Positions 11,354-21,540 of a DNA stretch of 58,000 bases are shown here, piece by piece (within the stretch, counting starts at the first letter, position 1; every line of letters begins with the position of its first letter). A program made the position numbers and the translations under genes. This DNA comes from Adiantum capillus-veneris (Eukaryota > Streptophyta > Polypodiopsida > Polypodiales > Pteridaceae): assembly GCA_014529385.2 (NCBI GenBank), contig CM043960.1:36844781-36902780 (forward strand), read 5' to 3'. A model generated the notes under the pieces. The model searched no databases. It was not told the DNA's origin and saw nothing but the letters and a program-made list of their open reading frames with translations.

Positions 11354-11479
11354 GAGCTACACCATACCATAGCCTTAGTCCCCTGCTGAGACCTAAGCTC
11401 TTCTAGCTCTCTCTTGATTTGATCCAAAGCCTTGTGATGTGGGGGCTTCTCCTATATAAGAGAGATTGATTTCTCCTGT

Positions 11480-12366
11480 TGAGAGCATGTTGTAGTTTTA
11501 GGGCTTTGAGTTCCCTACGTAAAGAAGTCAAAGGGTAAAATAGACTTTCCAAGAGTATAGAGGTAGCTCTACCTGAGAAAAGTCGGTAAATAGCTTCCTT
11601 GCCCCCTCTATCCTAGTAGTAGTCGCAACAAATTGCTCCAGGTTGGCGTCAGGTCGGAGATTCTCTCTAAGTTCTTTGCTGTTAAGTCTTTGGAAGAGCC
11701 TTCCTACCCATTTCTTCACCATAAACTCACCTGGTTAGTGAGGAAGCTTGGCGACCAGAGGCTTTGTTCGGGTCATGAGTTCTCCCAAAGTCTCTTTGGG
11801 TTGAAGTAGCAAGTTGGCCAACTCCTCCTGAACCTTTTCTTGGAAGTCGCTTGGTCTAAAAGCTTCACATAATTGTTGTCTTAATGTAGCCCAAGTAGTA
11901 AAGTGGTTCTCTGCACACCGACTATACCACTTGTCTACTAATTAATCCAAGGTAGATGGGAAGAGTACTAAGTAGGGATCTTCCTGGTTGAGGCCACAGC
12001 CTCTGGCAAAGAGAAACAAACCTCTGAGCATGGTTGTCAGCATCCTCTGTGGAGAGACCCTAGAAAGTCGACAAATTAATATTCACCTTAGCTAGAACAC
12101 TTGTAAGCTCCTCCATGGCTGTCTGTACAGGAGCTTGCTCTAACACAGTAAATGAGAAGTTTATTGATGGGGGTGACCGGGGAGGTGTAGAATTGGTTGA
12201 GGGGCAAGGTAGGGGTAATGCGGCTAGTGGACTTCTCCTTGGCAGCACGAAGGGTTGACGCTTTATCTGGTAGTACTTCAAGGGACTTAGTAGTGGGATT
12301 TGTTGCTCTTTTGACTGCGTTGTATGTGTCATATAGTAACCAAAATCCCACCCAAGCTTTGAGCAC
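11480..12366 (-). pseudogene. Gypsy remnant A Gag capsid domain
   Basis: Minus-strand pieces read as a retrotransposon Gag (Retrotrans_gag): WYSRCAENHFTTWATLRQQ, then FQEKVQEELANLLLQPKE and FMVKKWVGRLFQRLNSKEL, spread over 11940-11560 with stops between. The N-terminal part (12060-12366) is Pro-rich, and a VLAKVNINLSTF segment leads into the capsid domain. The motif pattern (Trp-x-x-Leu-x-x-Gln-Leu, then a long helical repeat) is typical of plant Ty3/gypsy Gag, which packages element RNA. Several frame changes make it non-functional. Confidence 0.72.
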
Positions 12367-12389
12367 GAAGATCTTTACTTACTGCACAC

Positions 12390-12600
12390 TGGTCTAGAAT
12401 CCACTAGACCAGAGTGAGTGACTAGACCTGGATGAGATAGGACTAGACCCAGCCTATTCCTAGCTAGACCTGGACGAGAAAGGACTAGACCCAGCCTAGA
12501 GACTACTAGACCAGGACGAGAGACTAGACAAGTTGGTCTAGATGAGCAAGTTGAAAACTAAGGAGGTCAAAGGAAAACTAGACAGGACCAAGCTGAGGCA
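12390..12600. repeat. CTAGAC-rich minisatellite
   Basis: CTAGAC recurs about ten times in ~200 bp, including two copies of a ~47-bp unit containing GGACTAGACCCAGCCTA. GGTCTAGAATCCACTAGACC forms a short inverted repeat at its start. It lies just 5' (minus-strand sense) of the gypsy Gag. Confidence 0.7.
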
Positions 12601-14204
12601 GGCCCAGACTGTGCAAACAAACCGAGTGATATAGGGAACTAAAACCAGGTAGCTCCTCGAGTCGACTTTTGACGGAGTGAGACTTCAATTTAGGTCCCAC
12701 AGGAACTGCCAAAAATAAGAGCACCTGTAGCGGAGATAATGTGTCATGCCCTTTGTAGTGGGTTCTCCTAGTGCAGTGTGCATGAGATGTTTGTAATGGA
12801 AATGGCCTATGAACTTTGAGAATAGCAGAATTAGGAGAATTAAAGAGAGCATTTTTGTGAGACTACTTTGAGAACATAGAGGGTGAACTTATTTAGCAGT
12901 AGCATCTTAACCATAATACTTAATTAACTTGGCATGAATAATACTTTTGCAAGAGAGAGAGTTTTTGTAATTCTTTTGTGGGAATTCATGATTTGAGAGG
13001 GTGGCTTGTGTCTTAATGTTCATTTGCTATGTGCGAATCATATTTTTTGGTTACTACATGTTAGATGCCGATTTAATATTGTAATTATTTTTGAAGAATT
13101 TCATGATTTAATAGGGTGGGGTGTAGCTTCTTGTCCTAGCCCTAAGTTCAAAGCATATGTTTTTTTGATATACATGTAACATTGAAGGTTCAACTTGATT
13201 GTGAAATAGCAAAGAAATCTCCCTCCAAAAAGCTCTCTCCGATGAGGCCATGGAAAGCTTTTTCTTTGCAAACACTACTCCAGTGAAAGGATAATAAAAT
13301 CTCCCTTAAAAGCTCCCTCCAAGAGCTCTCTCCATTTCCATCCCCTTTTAACACTAATCATTGGAGGTCTTTAATGAAGTTAACCCTAACCATTGGCCCC
13401 GTGTTGAGATAGATTTGTAAGCACATGTCTATATTCTAACCCTTGTTCGAGTTTATTCTCCCACATTAAATGATCAGTTTAGTATGAGAAAATCATTTGG
13501 GTTGGTTCAATATTAGAATTTATGACAATCTTACTCCACAAAATCCAAATACGGAAGACAATGAACAACAATAGAGCAACAACAACACGACTCAGCAGTG
13601 AACCTGAACATGAACAACTTGAACATCGACTAACTCAAAGAAACCAATACAGACTCTGGCATGGCAGCACACACAGTTGCAGCCCATATCTCATGGGTAC
13701 AATGGGGGTGTCGAGGCTCAACTGTGCAGGGATGGTGCAGACATGCTATGTATAACTCAAGATAATAGACTCTAGACGATTGACCACACAAAGTAGATGA
13801 TGCCTAAAGCCCCAAACAGCTACGGATATATACAACCATAAAGAGCCACCAACGGCTCACAAATATCTAATCAAGTTAAGACTATCTCAAAATTGTGGTT
13901 GTGGTGGTTTGGCCCCGCGTCCACTAGACCACCATTCGTATGCCTGCCCACGGTCACTGCCTAGGCAAAAGTCAGTCTATTGTGGACTCAACCCAATTGC
14001 AACTAACTGTCAGTCCAGTGCCTTTGACACTGTAGCCATGCTACACCACTTCAAGACGTATTCCTGAGTGGTCAAGTTGCCCAAGAGGTGGTAAAGGCAA
14101 CCGGGTGGACACCCTTGCATGCCAAATTTGTAAGATTGTTTGGTTTTTTAGGGTAGAGGAGCCAACTTAGAAACACTTGATTGTAAAATTGTAAATTAGG
14201 GGAG
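12601..14204. other. No recognisable gene
   Basis: Mostly AT-rich sequence with a GC-richer patch near 13900-14110. A 77-codon + strand ORF at 13522-13755 has no recognisable domain. A TGTCATGCCCTTTG motif near 12741 could be an old LTR edge but has no partner. Nothing can be assigned. Confidence 0.5.
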
Positions 14205-14497
14205 GATTTTGCCTCGTTTGTAGAGTTAAATTTTCATCAAATTTATAATGTAAAGACAAATAAACAATAACAATATTATCTTTATGAGAAAACTCACTTT
14301 TTGAGGTGGCATTAGACACAATCAAAGCCGAATAATGGTATTTTCTTTTTCCAGCAAATCACGAGAACTAGTCTTGCTTGGTAGGCCTTACTATAGAAGT
14401 TAAATGTGTCAATCGCTTGAACTTGTAGTGATGTTGCAGGTTGTCAATAAGCAAGAAAAGGCACTTCCAAAAATGCAGCAAGTGGTAGGAGAAAACT
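14205..14497. repeat. Dispersed repeat R1, copy 1
   Basis: About 290 bp matches 50764-51060 in the same orientation with few differences (for example GAATAATGGTATTTT, AGAACTAGTCTTGCTTGG and GCAGCAAGTGGTAGGAGA in both). Similarity starts at the GTTTGTAGAGTT landmark and ends at GGTAGGAGAAAACT. The other copy has an extra ~16 bp block. Element type unknown. Confidence 0.85.
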
Positions 14498-15545
14498 TGT
14501 GTATAAGCTTGTGTTATTTGTGAGTCTAAGTAATTTTTAACGATGAGCATATGGACTCGTGGATGATCTAAGAGAGCAAGGAAGCAAAATTTGCCCTTAT
14601 GCTTCTCGTGTAAATAGGATACTATGTATAAGTTATTTGTTACGTTTTTTCTAAACAAAAAAGATAATTCAAAGAAAACATAGAAGATTTTGTGAAATAT
14701 ATTTGTAAAATCAAAACCTCATTCTTTTGGAAAGCACGCATGTAAACTGTCCATCAAGATAAATTATCACTTGGAGTTTGTTTGAGAAAAATTGCGCCTT
14801 TGATGAGCTATGAAAGAAAACGAAAAACAAAAAAACTTTTCATACTAAGTAAATTCTTTAAAGATATCAAAACAGTAGATGGTGCACAATCTACATGAGT
14901 GCCATATAGAAGTATACTGAAGAATTGGCATAGTGTCTTTCCAAATTTTAATAAGAAACAAAAGTTGTGCCCTCACCCAGAATCGATTTCCTACAACATA
15001 TATATGGTATTCAAGAGCAAAATAACGAGTCTAAATTTCTCTTTGATAATTTGATATTCAAGCTCATGTGACAACCATGTGAATTTCTCCTCGTGTAATT
15101 TTATATTCTAGTCCTTGTCACAGTTGTGTTAGACATATCTTGAAATCACCATGGTCCTAGAGACTACATTTTGGATAGAAAGCTCGTTGAGAACTTTGTC
15201 TTTGCTCCTTTATTGATAATTTTGACTGCTTGCGAAATGTGGGTTCCTTACCCAATGCATCCTTTTTGTGTTCACCTTATGTCCTTGTGCCGACTCTAGC
15301 ATTCGCTTCTGCTATCATGTCTACTACCATCACCACTGTTTGTCGTTCCTCTTCTTTCAATTTAGCCTCATGCTCGAGCTCCTTTTGTAGACCTAGCTTG
15401 TTGGGTCGAGGAAGGCATGCAACTACTTTGGTTGATATACATACCAAATATCGTCTCTTGGATTGCAGGGTCTGTCCCAATGTTAGCAAAGGCTCATGGT
15501 GACATACACGCTAGTGATGAACATCAAAGTGTAAAGATTTGAAAC
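14498..15545. other. No recognisable gene
   Basis: AT-rich. A 70-codon minus-strand ORF at 15277-15489 has a charged helical stretch (LQKELEHEAKLKEEERQ) and could be a fragment of a coding exon, but it has no family match and no supporting context. Confidence 0.45.
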
Positions 15546-15559
15546 TTGCCGATGGTGCC

Positions 15560-15815
15560 TAAGCACCCACCATCCGATTGTGACATCAACTCCATGTCCC
15601 ATCTCTCACATACGATACCGCTCATTACGGCCCCATGAGACTAAAGAACACGACGGGGCCCTCAATGAAGACCCCGTCATGGGATCGATGACGGGCAGGT
15701 GCATGTACAAGTCTCGAGAGGATGTCCGTCCAATAAAAAGGCACCGATCAACGCCCCCCCTTGGATTTGAACCCACAACCTGGGCTGTGGAAGCACAATG
15801 AGTTGGGCACGTGCG
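15560..15815 (-). repeat. Possible tRNA-derived SINE (head recognisable)
   Basis: On the minus strand GGTTCAAATCC (plus 15763-15773) is a perfect Pol III B box, and CGTGCCCAACTC (plus 15800-15811) stands where an A box would be but matches poorly. The T-arm does not pair, so this is not a functional tRNA. Downstream is a GC-rich body with a GACGGGG/CCCCGTC inverted repeat (15652-15695). No clear tail or target duplication was found. Confidence 0.4.
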
Positions 15816-16014
15816 TTTTGTTGTCCACAAAGCCCAAACAAAACCCTATAAAGTAATCCTTTGCATGGGATAAACAAGGACAAAAAAGGTGAATTCAGAC
15901 ACGTCTTTTTGGCTTTCTGAAAGAAACCCTTAGTGTTGTGCTAAGTTAGGGAGACTTTCATTGTTTTGAGTGCGTGATGGTGACTTACCTTTCATTTCAC
16001 ATCATGACATGTCT

Positions 16015-16235
16015 TTACTTTTCTTGCATTCTATTGTTTTAGAATGCTAAAGTGAAGCTTCACTTTGCATAATTTCACATATATGTTTTTTTTTTGCATT
16101 ATATAGTTTTAGAATGTTAAAGTGAAGCTGCACCTTGCATAATTCTAATAAATTCTACACACACATATATATTAATTAGTTCTTTTCATTTCACAACTTC
16201 ACATGGCTTTACATTTCTTGTATTCTATAGCTTAA
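16015..16235. repeat. AT-rich short tandem repeat
   Basis: A ~70-bp unit containing TAGTTTTAGAATG and AAAGTGAAGC occurs at 16021-16085 and 16092-16150, with a weaker third copy (CTTGTATTCTATAG) to ~16235. Confidence 0.65.
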
Positions 16236-17070
16236 TTTCAGTCAGTGTTAACGTTCGAGAAAGTCTCTTTTATTAAGTGGCTGCTAGTCGAGTTTCCTCC
16301 TCGCAAAGAAGAAAACCGAAAATAGTAGCAAAAATTTTGAGATTTGCAAAATTTTTGGACGACTTTCTCACATATTTCATCGATTTTTTTTTCGTTTACC
16401 ATGGTTTGTAGCTAGCTAGTCTCGATTTTCAATCAGCTTAGTTTGGCTCAAGACTAAGCTGAGGCAATCTTTTCCTAAACATTGATACGAATTTAATTCA
16501 ACCTAATAATTTTATCAGTTTCTTATTGTTTTTGAAAGCCGTTGTGACCCTTTCTTTCACTTGTTAAATTCGACGATCGAGTATCTTGTGTGTCGAGTTC
16601 CTAGACCCCATGTTCTTTAGTCTTAAGGTTTCCAACTTTCCCGTCCAATTTTCTTTGTACAAGCGAAGAGGAAACGTACTGCCTCTGCACTCAGCGCCTT
16701 TTCCTGGTTCAGGAGCTTCCACCTACGCCAGGTATCGTTTACTGAACCATGTCTCGTGATCTCAGCGTCCCGTAAAGCTTTCAATCCATCACCACCCCAA
16801 AAAGCAAGCAAGCTGAGGCTCTTAGTACTGCAATTAAGGGCAACGGCATAGATCATGCCAAGTGGCTGCTTCTAGCACATTAGGCTTACCAAGTTAAAAA
16901 GAAACTTAAGCAGAGCGGGTGCTGCAGAGCGATCCAGAGCGGGAAAGAGGACGTGCTGTTGTTCACCCAGAGGGAGAGAGCAGGCGAGAGAATGAAGGTA
17001 AGCTTGTTTTTGAGTTTGCGAGTTTTTTTTTTGGAGTGAGGTAACATGAGATAGAGAGGGAGCATGTCCG

Positions 17071-17072
<2 letters not shown>
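16236..17072. other. No recognisable gene
   Basis: A 77-codon minus-strand ORF (16623-16856) has no domain I recognise. The rest is AT-rich spacer. Confidence 0.45.

Positions 17073-17127
<55 letters not shown>
17073..17127. repeat. (GA)n microsatellite
   Basis: Uninterrupted GA dinucleotide tract of about 55 bp. Confidence 0.98.
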
Positions 17128-17128
<1 letters not shown>

Positions 17129-17236
17129 ACTCGTTTACACACACACTTTCCCTCTCATGGCTAGATTGAGAGGTGAGTGGGGTTGGGGTAAAAACAGTTT
17201 TAGGCTTTTTGCTTTGGGTTCTTTCTATCTAGTGCT

Positions 17237-17488
17237 ATGGAGCCATCTTTCATAATATCGGAGGATATTCAACTAAAGATTGGTGACCATATTGAGGGTC
17301 GTTCTCTCCGAGGCATTGTCGGTTATCTGATGGGATGCTCCTACGCTTGGGTCAACATCCTGGAGTGGCTCAAGTGCAATCTAGCAGCTTTGGACGAACG
17401 CATGGTAGAGGACGTCATCCTATGCGATAGAGGCACTTTTATTGTTGTTTTTTTATCACAAGAGTTTGTCTCTCACTTTTGGAGATAG
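17237..17488 (+). CDS. Small ORF, possibly a DUF4283-like fragment
   Basis: An 83-codon frame starts at ATG 17237, about 110 bp after the GA tract. Its text (GRSLRGIVGYLMGCSYAWVNILEWLK, then ILCDRGTFIVVFLSQEFV) loosely follows the pattern of plant DUF4283 domains: a Gly-led hydrophobic segment, a Trp-rich middle, and a G-x-F-x-V-x-F-x-S-x-E ending. Such domains are known from LINE ORF1 proteins and from host-derived zinc-knuckle proteins. No zinc knuckle or RT follows, and the next 70 bp are non-coding. It could be a LINE ORF1 relic, a fragment of a host gene, or chance. The domain call is inference from the residue pattern only. Confidence 0.3.
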   Translation: MEPSFIISEDIQLKIGDHIEGRSLRGIVGYLMGCSYAWVNILEWLKCNLAALDERMVEDVILCDRGTFIVVFLSQEFVSHFWR

Positions 17489-17559
17489 ATTGATTTTTTT
17501 GCATCCGTGGTATGAGAATTTCTATTAGTTGCTTTCGAGAGCAAATGAAGTATCTTGTC

Positions 17560-18069
17560 AAAATTGCTTTTCGAGAGCGAAATTTTGATTGCCAGACATG
17601 CTAAGGCAGAAGGGTTCTATTTTTGGCATACCATTCACGTGTCCAGTACAAACCAAGATATCTATGCCATCTATAAAGTGGCGAGCTATCTTCATGCGAT
17701 ACTTATGATCACTGTTCCATTGTGCAAGTTTCGTACCAATTTTGTATCCACAAAATTGTGTGAGCTTCCATTATCAAGGAGTATGGCCACATCTTGACCG
17801 TTGATCTTTTTAGGAAAACGGAGAAGATCGTGCTTATCAAACACTTTGGTGCTGAATGTACAATTAGTACATGACCTGTGCGCTAAATGATGCATTTCAA
17901 CTTGAATGAAATCAGAGCTACCTAAGATCACGTGGATATGACCCGAAGGGCGTCCGTGCGGTTTCTTGGCTTCTTTGAAGGCTAACTTTTAATGTGGTGG
18001 CTTGTCTGGCCACAACCAAAACAAACACCCTACTTTATTACATGTGTAATGATAGCATTCTTGGTTTTC
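17560..18069 (-). pseudogene. Gypsy remnant B: zinc knuckle and aspartic protease
   Basis: On the minus strand a CFGCGQTSHHIKS cluster (plus ~18045-18005) gives C-x2-C-x4-H and ends in a stop where the fourth Cys should be. Downstream, the 79-codon ORF 17692-17931 contains VAILLDNGSSHNFVDTKLV, the classic plant gypsy protease motif (usually IDSGSTHNFI; here D-N-G-S). Gag upstream is cut off by the LTR at 18070, and RT is absent. The protease type differs from chromoviruses 1-3 and from remnant A, so this is a third gypsy lineage. The remnant looks like the insertion target of the LTR at 18070-18673. Confidence 0.7.
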
Positions 18070-18275
18070 TGTAACGGGAGGGCAGCACGTGCCAATTTAA
18101 AAGAGCAGACTGGAATAGACTTCTAGCACTTCAAAACAACAGAACTGAAAGAGAGAATCCATGCGACATGGAGTGGAGAGTTTCATTCCCAGAAGGCAAT
18201 GACCCCAAACCCCTTTCAATATTTCTTTATATTGCTTCCACAATGTACAAGCTCTGGAACTTTGCTTTGCTTCTC

Positions 18276-18340
<65 letters not shown>

Positions 18341-18673
18341 ACATAGCATATTTAAAGGCACTTGGCGTATCCAAAAGCATCTCATATGCAAAACGTTACT
18401 TCTAAAAGCATCTAGTCCAAAAGCAAGCACCTTGCTTTATTTTTAGGGTTTACGTCCCTCGGCAAGAGGTGTGTAAGTTGGTTGGGGTAGGATTAAAAAT
18501 TCTAATTGCTTTTGTCTTTTAGGTTCCTCAGCCATCTTTAGTAAGTTGGTCTTTTCTTCTACTGCTTCTTCTTCCACTAGGGTCTAGGCCCCTCGGCCGG
18601 TATCTGTAGGTTGAGGATCAGGGAGTCCTAACCCCCTTGTCTTCACTGGTTGACACATGAGTAATTTGTGACA
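18070..18673 (-). mobile_element. Gypsy LTR C (minus strand)
   Basis: Plus-strand text begins TGTAACGGGAGGGC and ends AGTAATTTGTGACA, i.e. TG...CA when read on either strand. The outer end matches LTR B (GCAATTTGTGACA) and the inner end matches the minus LTR at 24720 (GTAACGGGAGGGC). A long (GA)n tract lies inside. A PPT-like tract adjoins its high-coordinate side, so it is formally a 3' LTR of a minus-strand element. No PBS is present on the other side. Confidence 0.75.
18279..18337. repeat. (GA)n microsatellite within LTR C
   Basis: About 59 bp of pure GA repeat inside the LTR. Confidence 0.98.
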
Positions 18674-18688
18674 TCCCTCCCTCTTCAA
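18674..18688 (-). other. Polypurine tract of the LTR C element
   Basis: Minus-strand TTGAAGAGGGAGGGA directly abuts the TGTCACAAATT end of LTR C. Confidence 0.6.
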
Positions 18689-19373
18689 AGAAGCCTAAGC
18701 ATCTGTGATTATATCTACAAAACAACTCAAGTTAGAACAAAATATTCGAGGGTCATTTAGTTTCCTCATTTTATATCGGAGCTCTTGATATTCTGGTGTA
18801 GCAAAATTAGCCATCACACTGAGATTGTGGTGATGTTTAAAGGGGTGTCTTGATGCACTAAAGTTACATACCCATGCAATCTCACCCAATTAGGAATATT
18901 CAATGGTTGACACATCACAATGCAACACGGATGCTTACAGATGCATGTTACAGGATATAAAAACAAACAGTGACAATGAACACTCCTCCCAGGGGATAAA
19001 CAGTTTTAGCCATGAAGATGTTCAATGACTACCTCATCACTCCCCCCGCAAATAACCTGAAAAGGTTCGGACCGTGAGATATAGAGGATTGCTATAACCA
19101 AAAGCTCCCCAGGCCGCGACGTGCGTCGCTTTGAGGCTCCAAGTACAAGTAAACACTCCCCAGACCACCATCCGCGTCATACAAAGGTTTCCAGCTTACA
19201 ACTAAACGCTCCTTGAACCACTGGTCCACGTCGTTCAGAGGTTCTACAACTAACATGAACACTTCTCCTAGGAAAGCCTAAGTAGAAGATATTCAGACAT
19301 TAACAAGCACCAATTTTCTCTTCAATACTCCTCTCGGGAAAGCCCGAGCCATGAGTGACTACCGATTGGAATC
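18689..19373. other. Unassigned stretch between LTR C and LTR A
   Basis: It should include the 3' end of the internal region belonging to LTR C. A 64-codon minus-strand ORF (18695-18889) has no recognised domain. Between 18985 and 19290 a weak ~60-bp periodicity is seen (AACACTCCTCCCAGG, AACACTCCCCAGACC, AACGCTCCTTGAACC). No gene seen. Confidence 0.45.
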
Positions 19374-20070
19374 TGTTACAAATTGCTGATGAGTCGAGCC
19401 ACTGAAGAATGGAGCCGACTTGCAGATCTCGACGGAGGGGCATAAACCCTAAGTGAAGATGCAAAAGCAACAAAAGAAGTTTTATCAACTTGCAAAGTCT
19501 TGCCGAGTGGACTATTTTTAAAGAGACGTTCCTGCCAACTTATGGGACCCCGTCCGATGGGTTCCAAGTAACCCAAAGACATTAAAATAAAGCGGTTGAT
19601 GACGTGGGAGCAATACGAACGCTTCGCTAATTGCGCTGGCATGCTGACGTGGCAGCGTGTACGGATTCCCACGATTTGCGTTGCTTACGTGGTAGTTGTA
19701 CTGATTTTCGTAAATCACGTTGACAGCTTTTGGGCATCTGCTTTTGGACTAGATGCTTTTGAGTTTGAAGGCTTTTCATGTAAACTGTTTTTCATAGGCC
19801 AAGGGCCTTTAAAATAAGTGCAAAGGGCTTAGTCTCTAGCACGCTTCAATGAGAAGGTGCAGAGCGCGAGTACCGGCATTTTACTGAGTTCAAGTAATAT
19901 AAAGAAATACCGAAAGGGGCGCCAAGGTTTGGGGCCAATACTCTCTGGGGTGGAATTTCGCCACTCTATGTCGCGTGTGCTCCCTCTCTTTCAGTTCAGT
20001 TGTTATTGAGGTGCTAAAATTCTGTTTAGTTTGTTCTTTTCTATTGGCACGTGGTGCCCGTCTTGTGACA
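19374..20070 (+). repeat. LTR A
   Basis: Begins TGTTACAAATTGCTGA and ends CGTCTTGTGACA, followed one base later by a PBS. Contains the shared box AAATACCGAAAGGGGCGCC at 19905-19923. Confidence 0.85.
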
Positions 20071-20071
20071 A

Positions 20072-20083
20072 TGGTATTAGAGC
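20072..20083 (+). other. Primer-binding site
   Basis: TGGTATTAGAGC, one mismatch from the initiator-Met tRNA complement TGGTATCAGAGC, placed one base after LTR A. Confidence 0.85.
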
Positions 20084-20184
20084 ATTAAAGCATACCGGTC
20101 CTACAAAAGAACAGACAGAGCAAACTAGAGAGTATTGGAATTTTATTTGAAGAATCTTTGGGTCCCAATCCCTACAAAAGAATA

Positions 20185-20833
20185 GACTGAACAAACTTTT
20201 AGCACTTCAATAACAACTGAACTGAAAGAGAGGGAGCACACGCGACACGGAGTGGCGGAATTCCAACCCAGAGAGTATTGGCCCCAAACCTTGGCGCCCC
20301 TTTCAGTATTTCTTTATATTACTTAAACTGCGGGTACTCGCGCTCTGGACCTTCTCATTGAAGCGTGCTAGAGGCTGAGCCCTCTGCACTTATTTTAAAG
20401 GCCCTTGGCCTATGAAAGACAGTTTACGTGAAAAGCCTTCAAACTCAAAAGCATCTAGTCCAAAAGCAGATGCCCAAAAGCTATCAGTGTGATTTACGTA
20501 AATCCGTACAACTGCCACGTCAGCAACGCAGATCGCGGAAATACGTACAGGTTGCCACATCAGCATGCTAGCGCAATTAGCGGAGCGTTCGTACTGTTGC
20601 CACGTCATCAACTGCTTTATTTTAATGTCTTTGGGTTACTTGGGCCCCATCAGACGGGGTCCCATAAGTTGGCGGGAACTTCTCTTTAAAAGTAGTCCAC
20701 TCTGCAAGACTTTGCAAGTTGGTAAAACTTCTTCTGTTGCTTTTGCTTCTTCACTTAGGGTTTAGGCCCCTCGGCCGGGATTTGCAAGTTTGCTCTGTTC
20801 TACAGTGGCTTGACACGTCAGCAATTTGTGACA
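20185..20833 (-). repeat. LTR B (minus, inner end truncated)
   Basis: Plus text ends CAGCAATTTGTGACA, the reverse complement of an LTR start. At the inner side it stops short: the last ~50 bp of the LTR (counterpart of GGCACGTGGTGCCCG in LTR A) are missing. Confidence 0.82.
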
Positions 20834-20837
20834 AAAT

Positions 20838-21110
20838 CACTTTCGGATGATCAAGAAAGATACATTGGATACTTATTGTCAAAGACCTTGGGATACCTTC
20901 TCACCGGCCTCTTCTTTTAAAAAGATCACTTTTAAGGAACATATTGAGCGATTTTGCCGTGGTCTATTGAAAGAGTTACGAGATTACTTCTTACTGCAGA
21001 AGTCGGAGTCCATACAACAATTGATGGGACATGCTAAGCAACCTTCGGGTATGCTATGCATTCGAGTACTCTTACGTATCCTATTGATCAACCTTTGACA
21101 ACTAGGACCA
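20838..21110 (+). pseudogene. Chromovirus 1 Gag (partial)
   Basis: Starts in mid-domain at the edge of the inverted LTR unit. FRMIKKDTLDTYCQRPW, ASSFKKITFKEHIERFCRGL and SESIQQLMGHAKQ align residue for residue with the intact-looking Gag of chromovirus 3 (49401-49961: LRMTKKVSFDAYCERFW, ASSFKKISFKEQIKRF). The N-terminal two-thirds is absent here. This is the capsid C-terminal half. It then loses frame before the zinc knuckle. Confidence 0.85.
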
Positions 21111-21174
21111 TACAGAATTCGAATAATGGTAATAGAAGAAAAGGGAAGTTTCAAAAAAAAAAGATACACGTCGT

Positions 21175-21540
21175 CGACTAATAGAGGAACAAAATTCCGA
21201 GTACTTAAAAGTGCTTTTTGAATGCGGGGGACAAGGACATATTTCAGCACGATGCCCCAAAAAGGCACCCAAAGGACAATCAGAAGATAGGCCAAAGAGT
21301 TCTAGAGCAGCCAAAGAATGCGGAAGGAAAGGAAAGTCGAAAGTAGGACTAATACTAGATTGTGTGGGGATTGACTCAAATCAGATGGATGAAAGCATTA
21401 CTTTGCGTGCATGGGGCAAAGTGCGAGACCCCCTTATATTCTTTGACGAAGGAGCCAAGGTCAACTTTATTTCACCCAAATTGGCTGCTCGACTTGGAAT
21501 TACGCCCGAGGAACTAGGACCACATGTGTTCTAGTGGCAC
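21175..21540 (+). pseudogene. Chromovirus 1 zinc knuckle and protease, copy 1
   Basis: LFECGGQGHISARCPKK is a CCHC knuckle whose first Cys is Leu. The protease motif FFDEGAKVNFISPKLAARL follows; chromovirus 3 has FFDGGAKANFISPKLAARL. The catalytic Asp is kept, but the following position is Glu, and in no copy here is it the usual Ser/Thr. The frame ends at a TAG near 21532. The region is then repeated head to tail. Confidence 0.85.

Larger units (their letters stand above)
9373..12366 (-). mobile_element. Ty3/gypsy remnant A: gag-protease only
   Basis: Read on the minus strand from 12366 to 9373, pieces of a gypsy Gag, cysteine-rich knuckles and an aspartic protease occur in the correct order. 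No RT, RNase H or integrase follows; the tandem array takes their place. Many stops and frameshifts are present. This lineage differs from the chromoviruses elsewhere in the window, since the Gag and protease motifs are not alike. Confidence 0.8.
19374..20833. mobile_element. Tail-to-tail inverted LTR pair inserted as one unit
   Basis: LTR A (+) at 19374-20070 and LTR B (minus) at ~20185-20833 are near-perfect reverse complements over some 640 bp, separated by ~115 bp holding a PBS. The unit is flanked by GAATC (19369-19373) and AAATC (20834-20838), a 4/5 match for a gypsy 5-bp duplication. The sequence right of the unit is chromovirus gag (FRMIKK). Confidence 0.75.

Noticed and set aside
15761-15815. 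Functional tRNA gene (minus strand)
   Set aside because: The B box is perfect but the T stem does not pair, the A box is poor and no acceptor stem can be formed.
17064-17255. ORF encoding a Glu-Arg repeat protein
   Set aside because: It is only the translation of a (GA)n microsatellite.
18168-18446. ORFs across the second GA tract
   Set aside because: Low-complexity translation of the (GA)n tract inside an LTR, on both strands.
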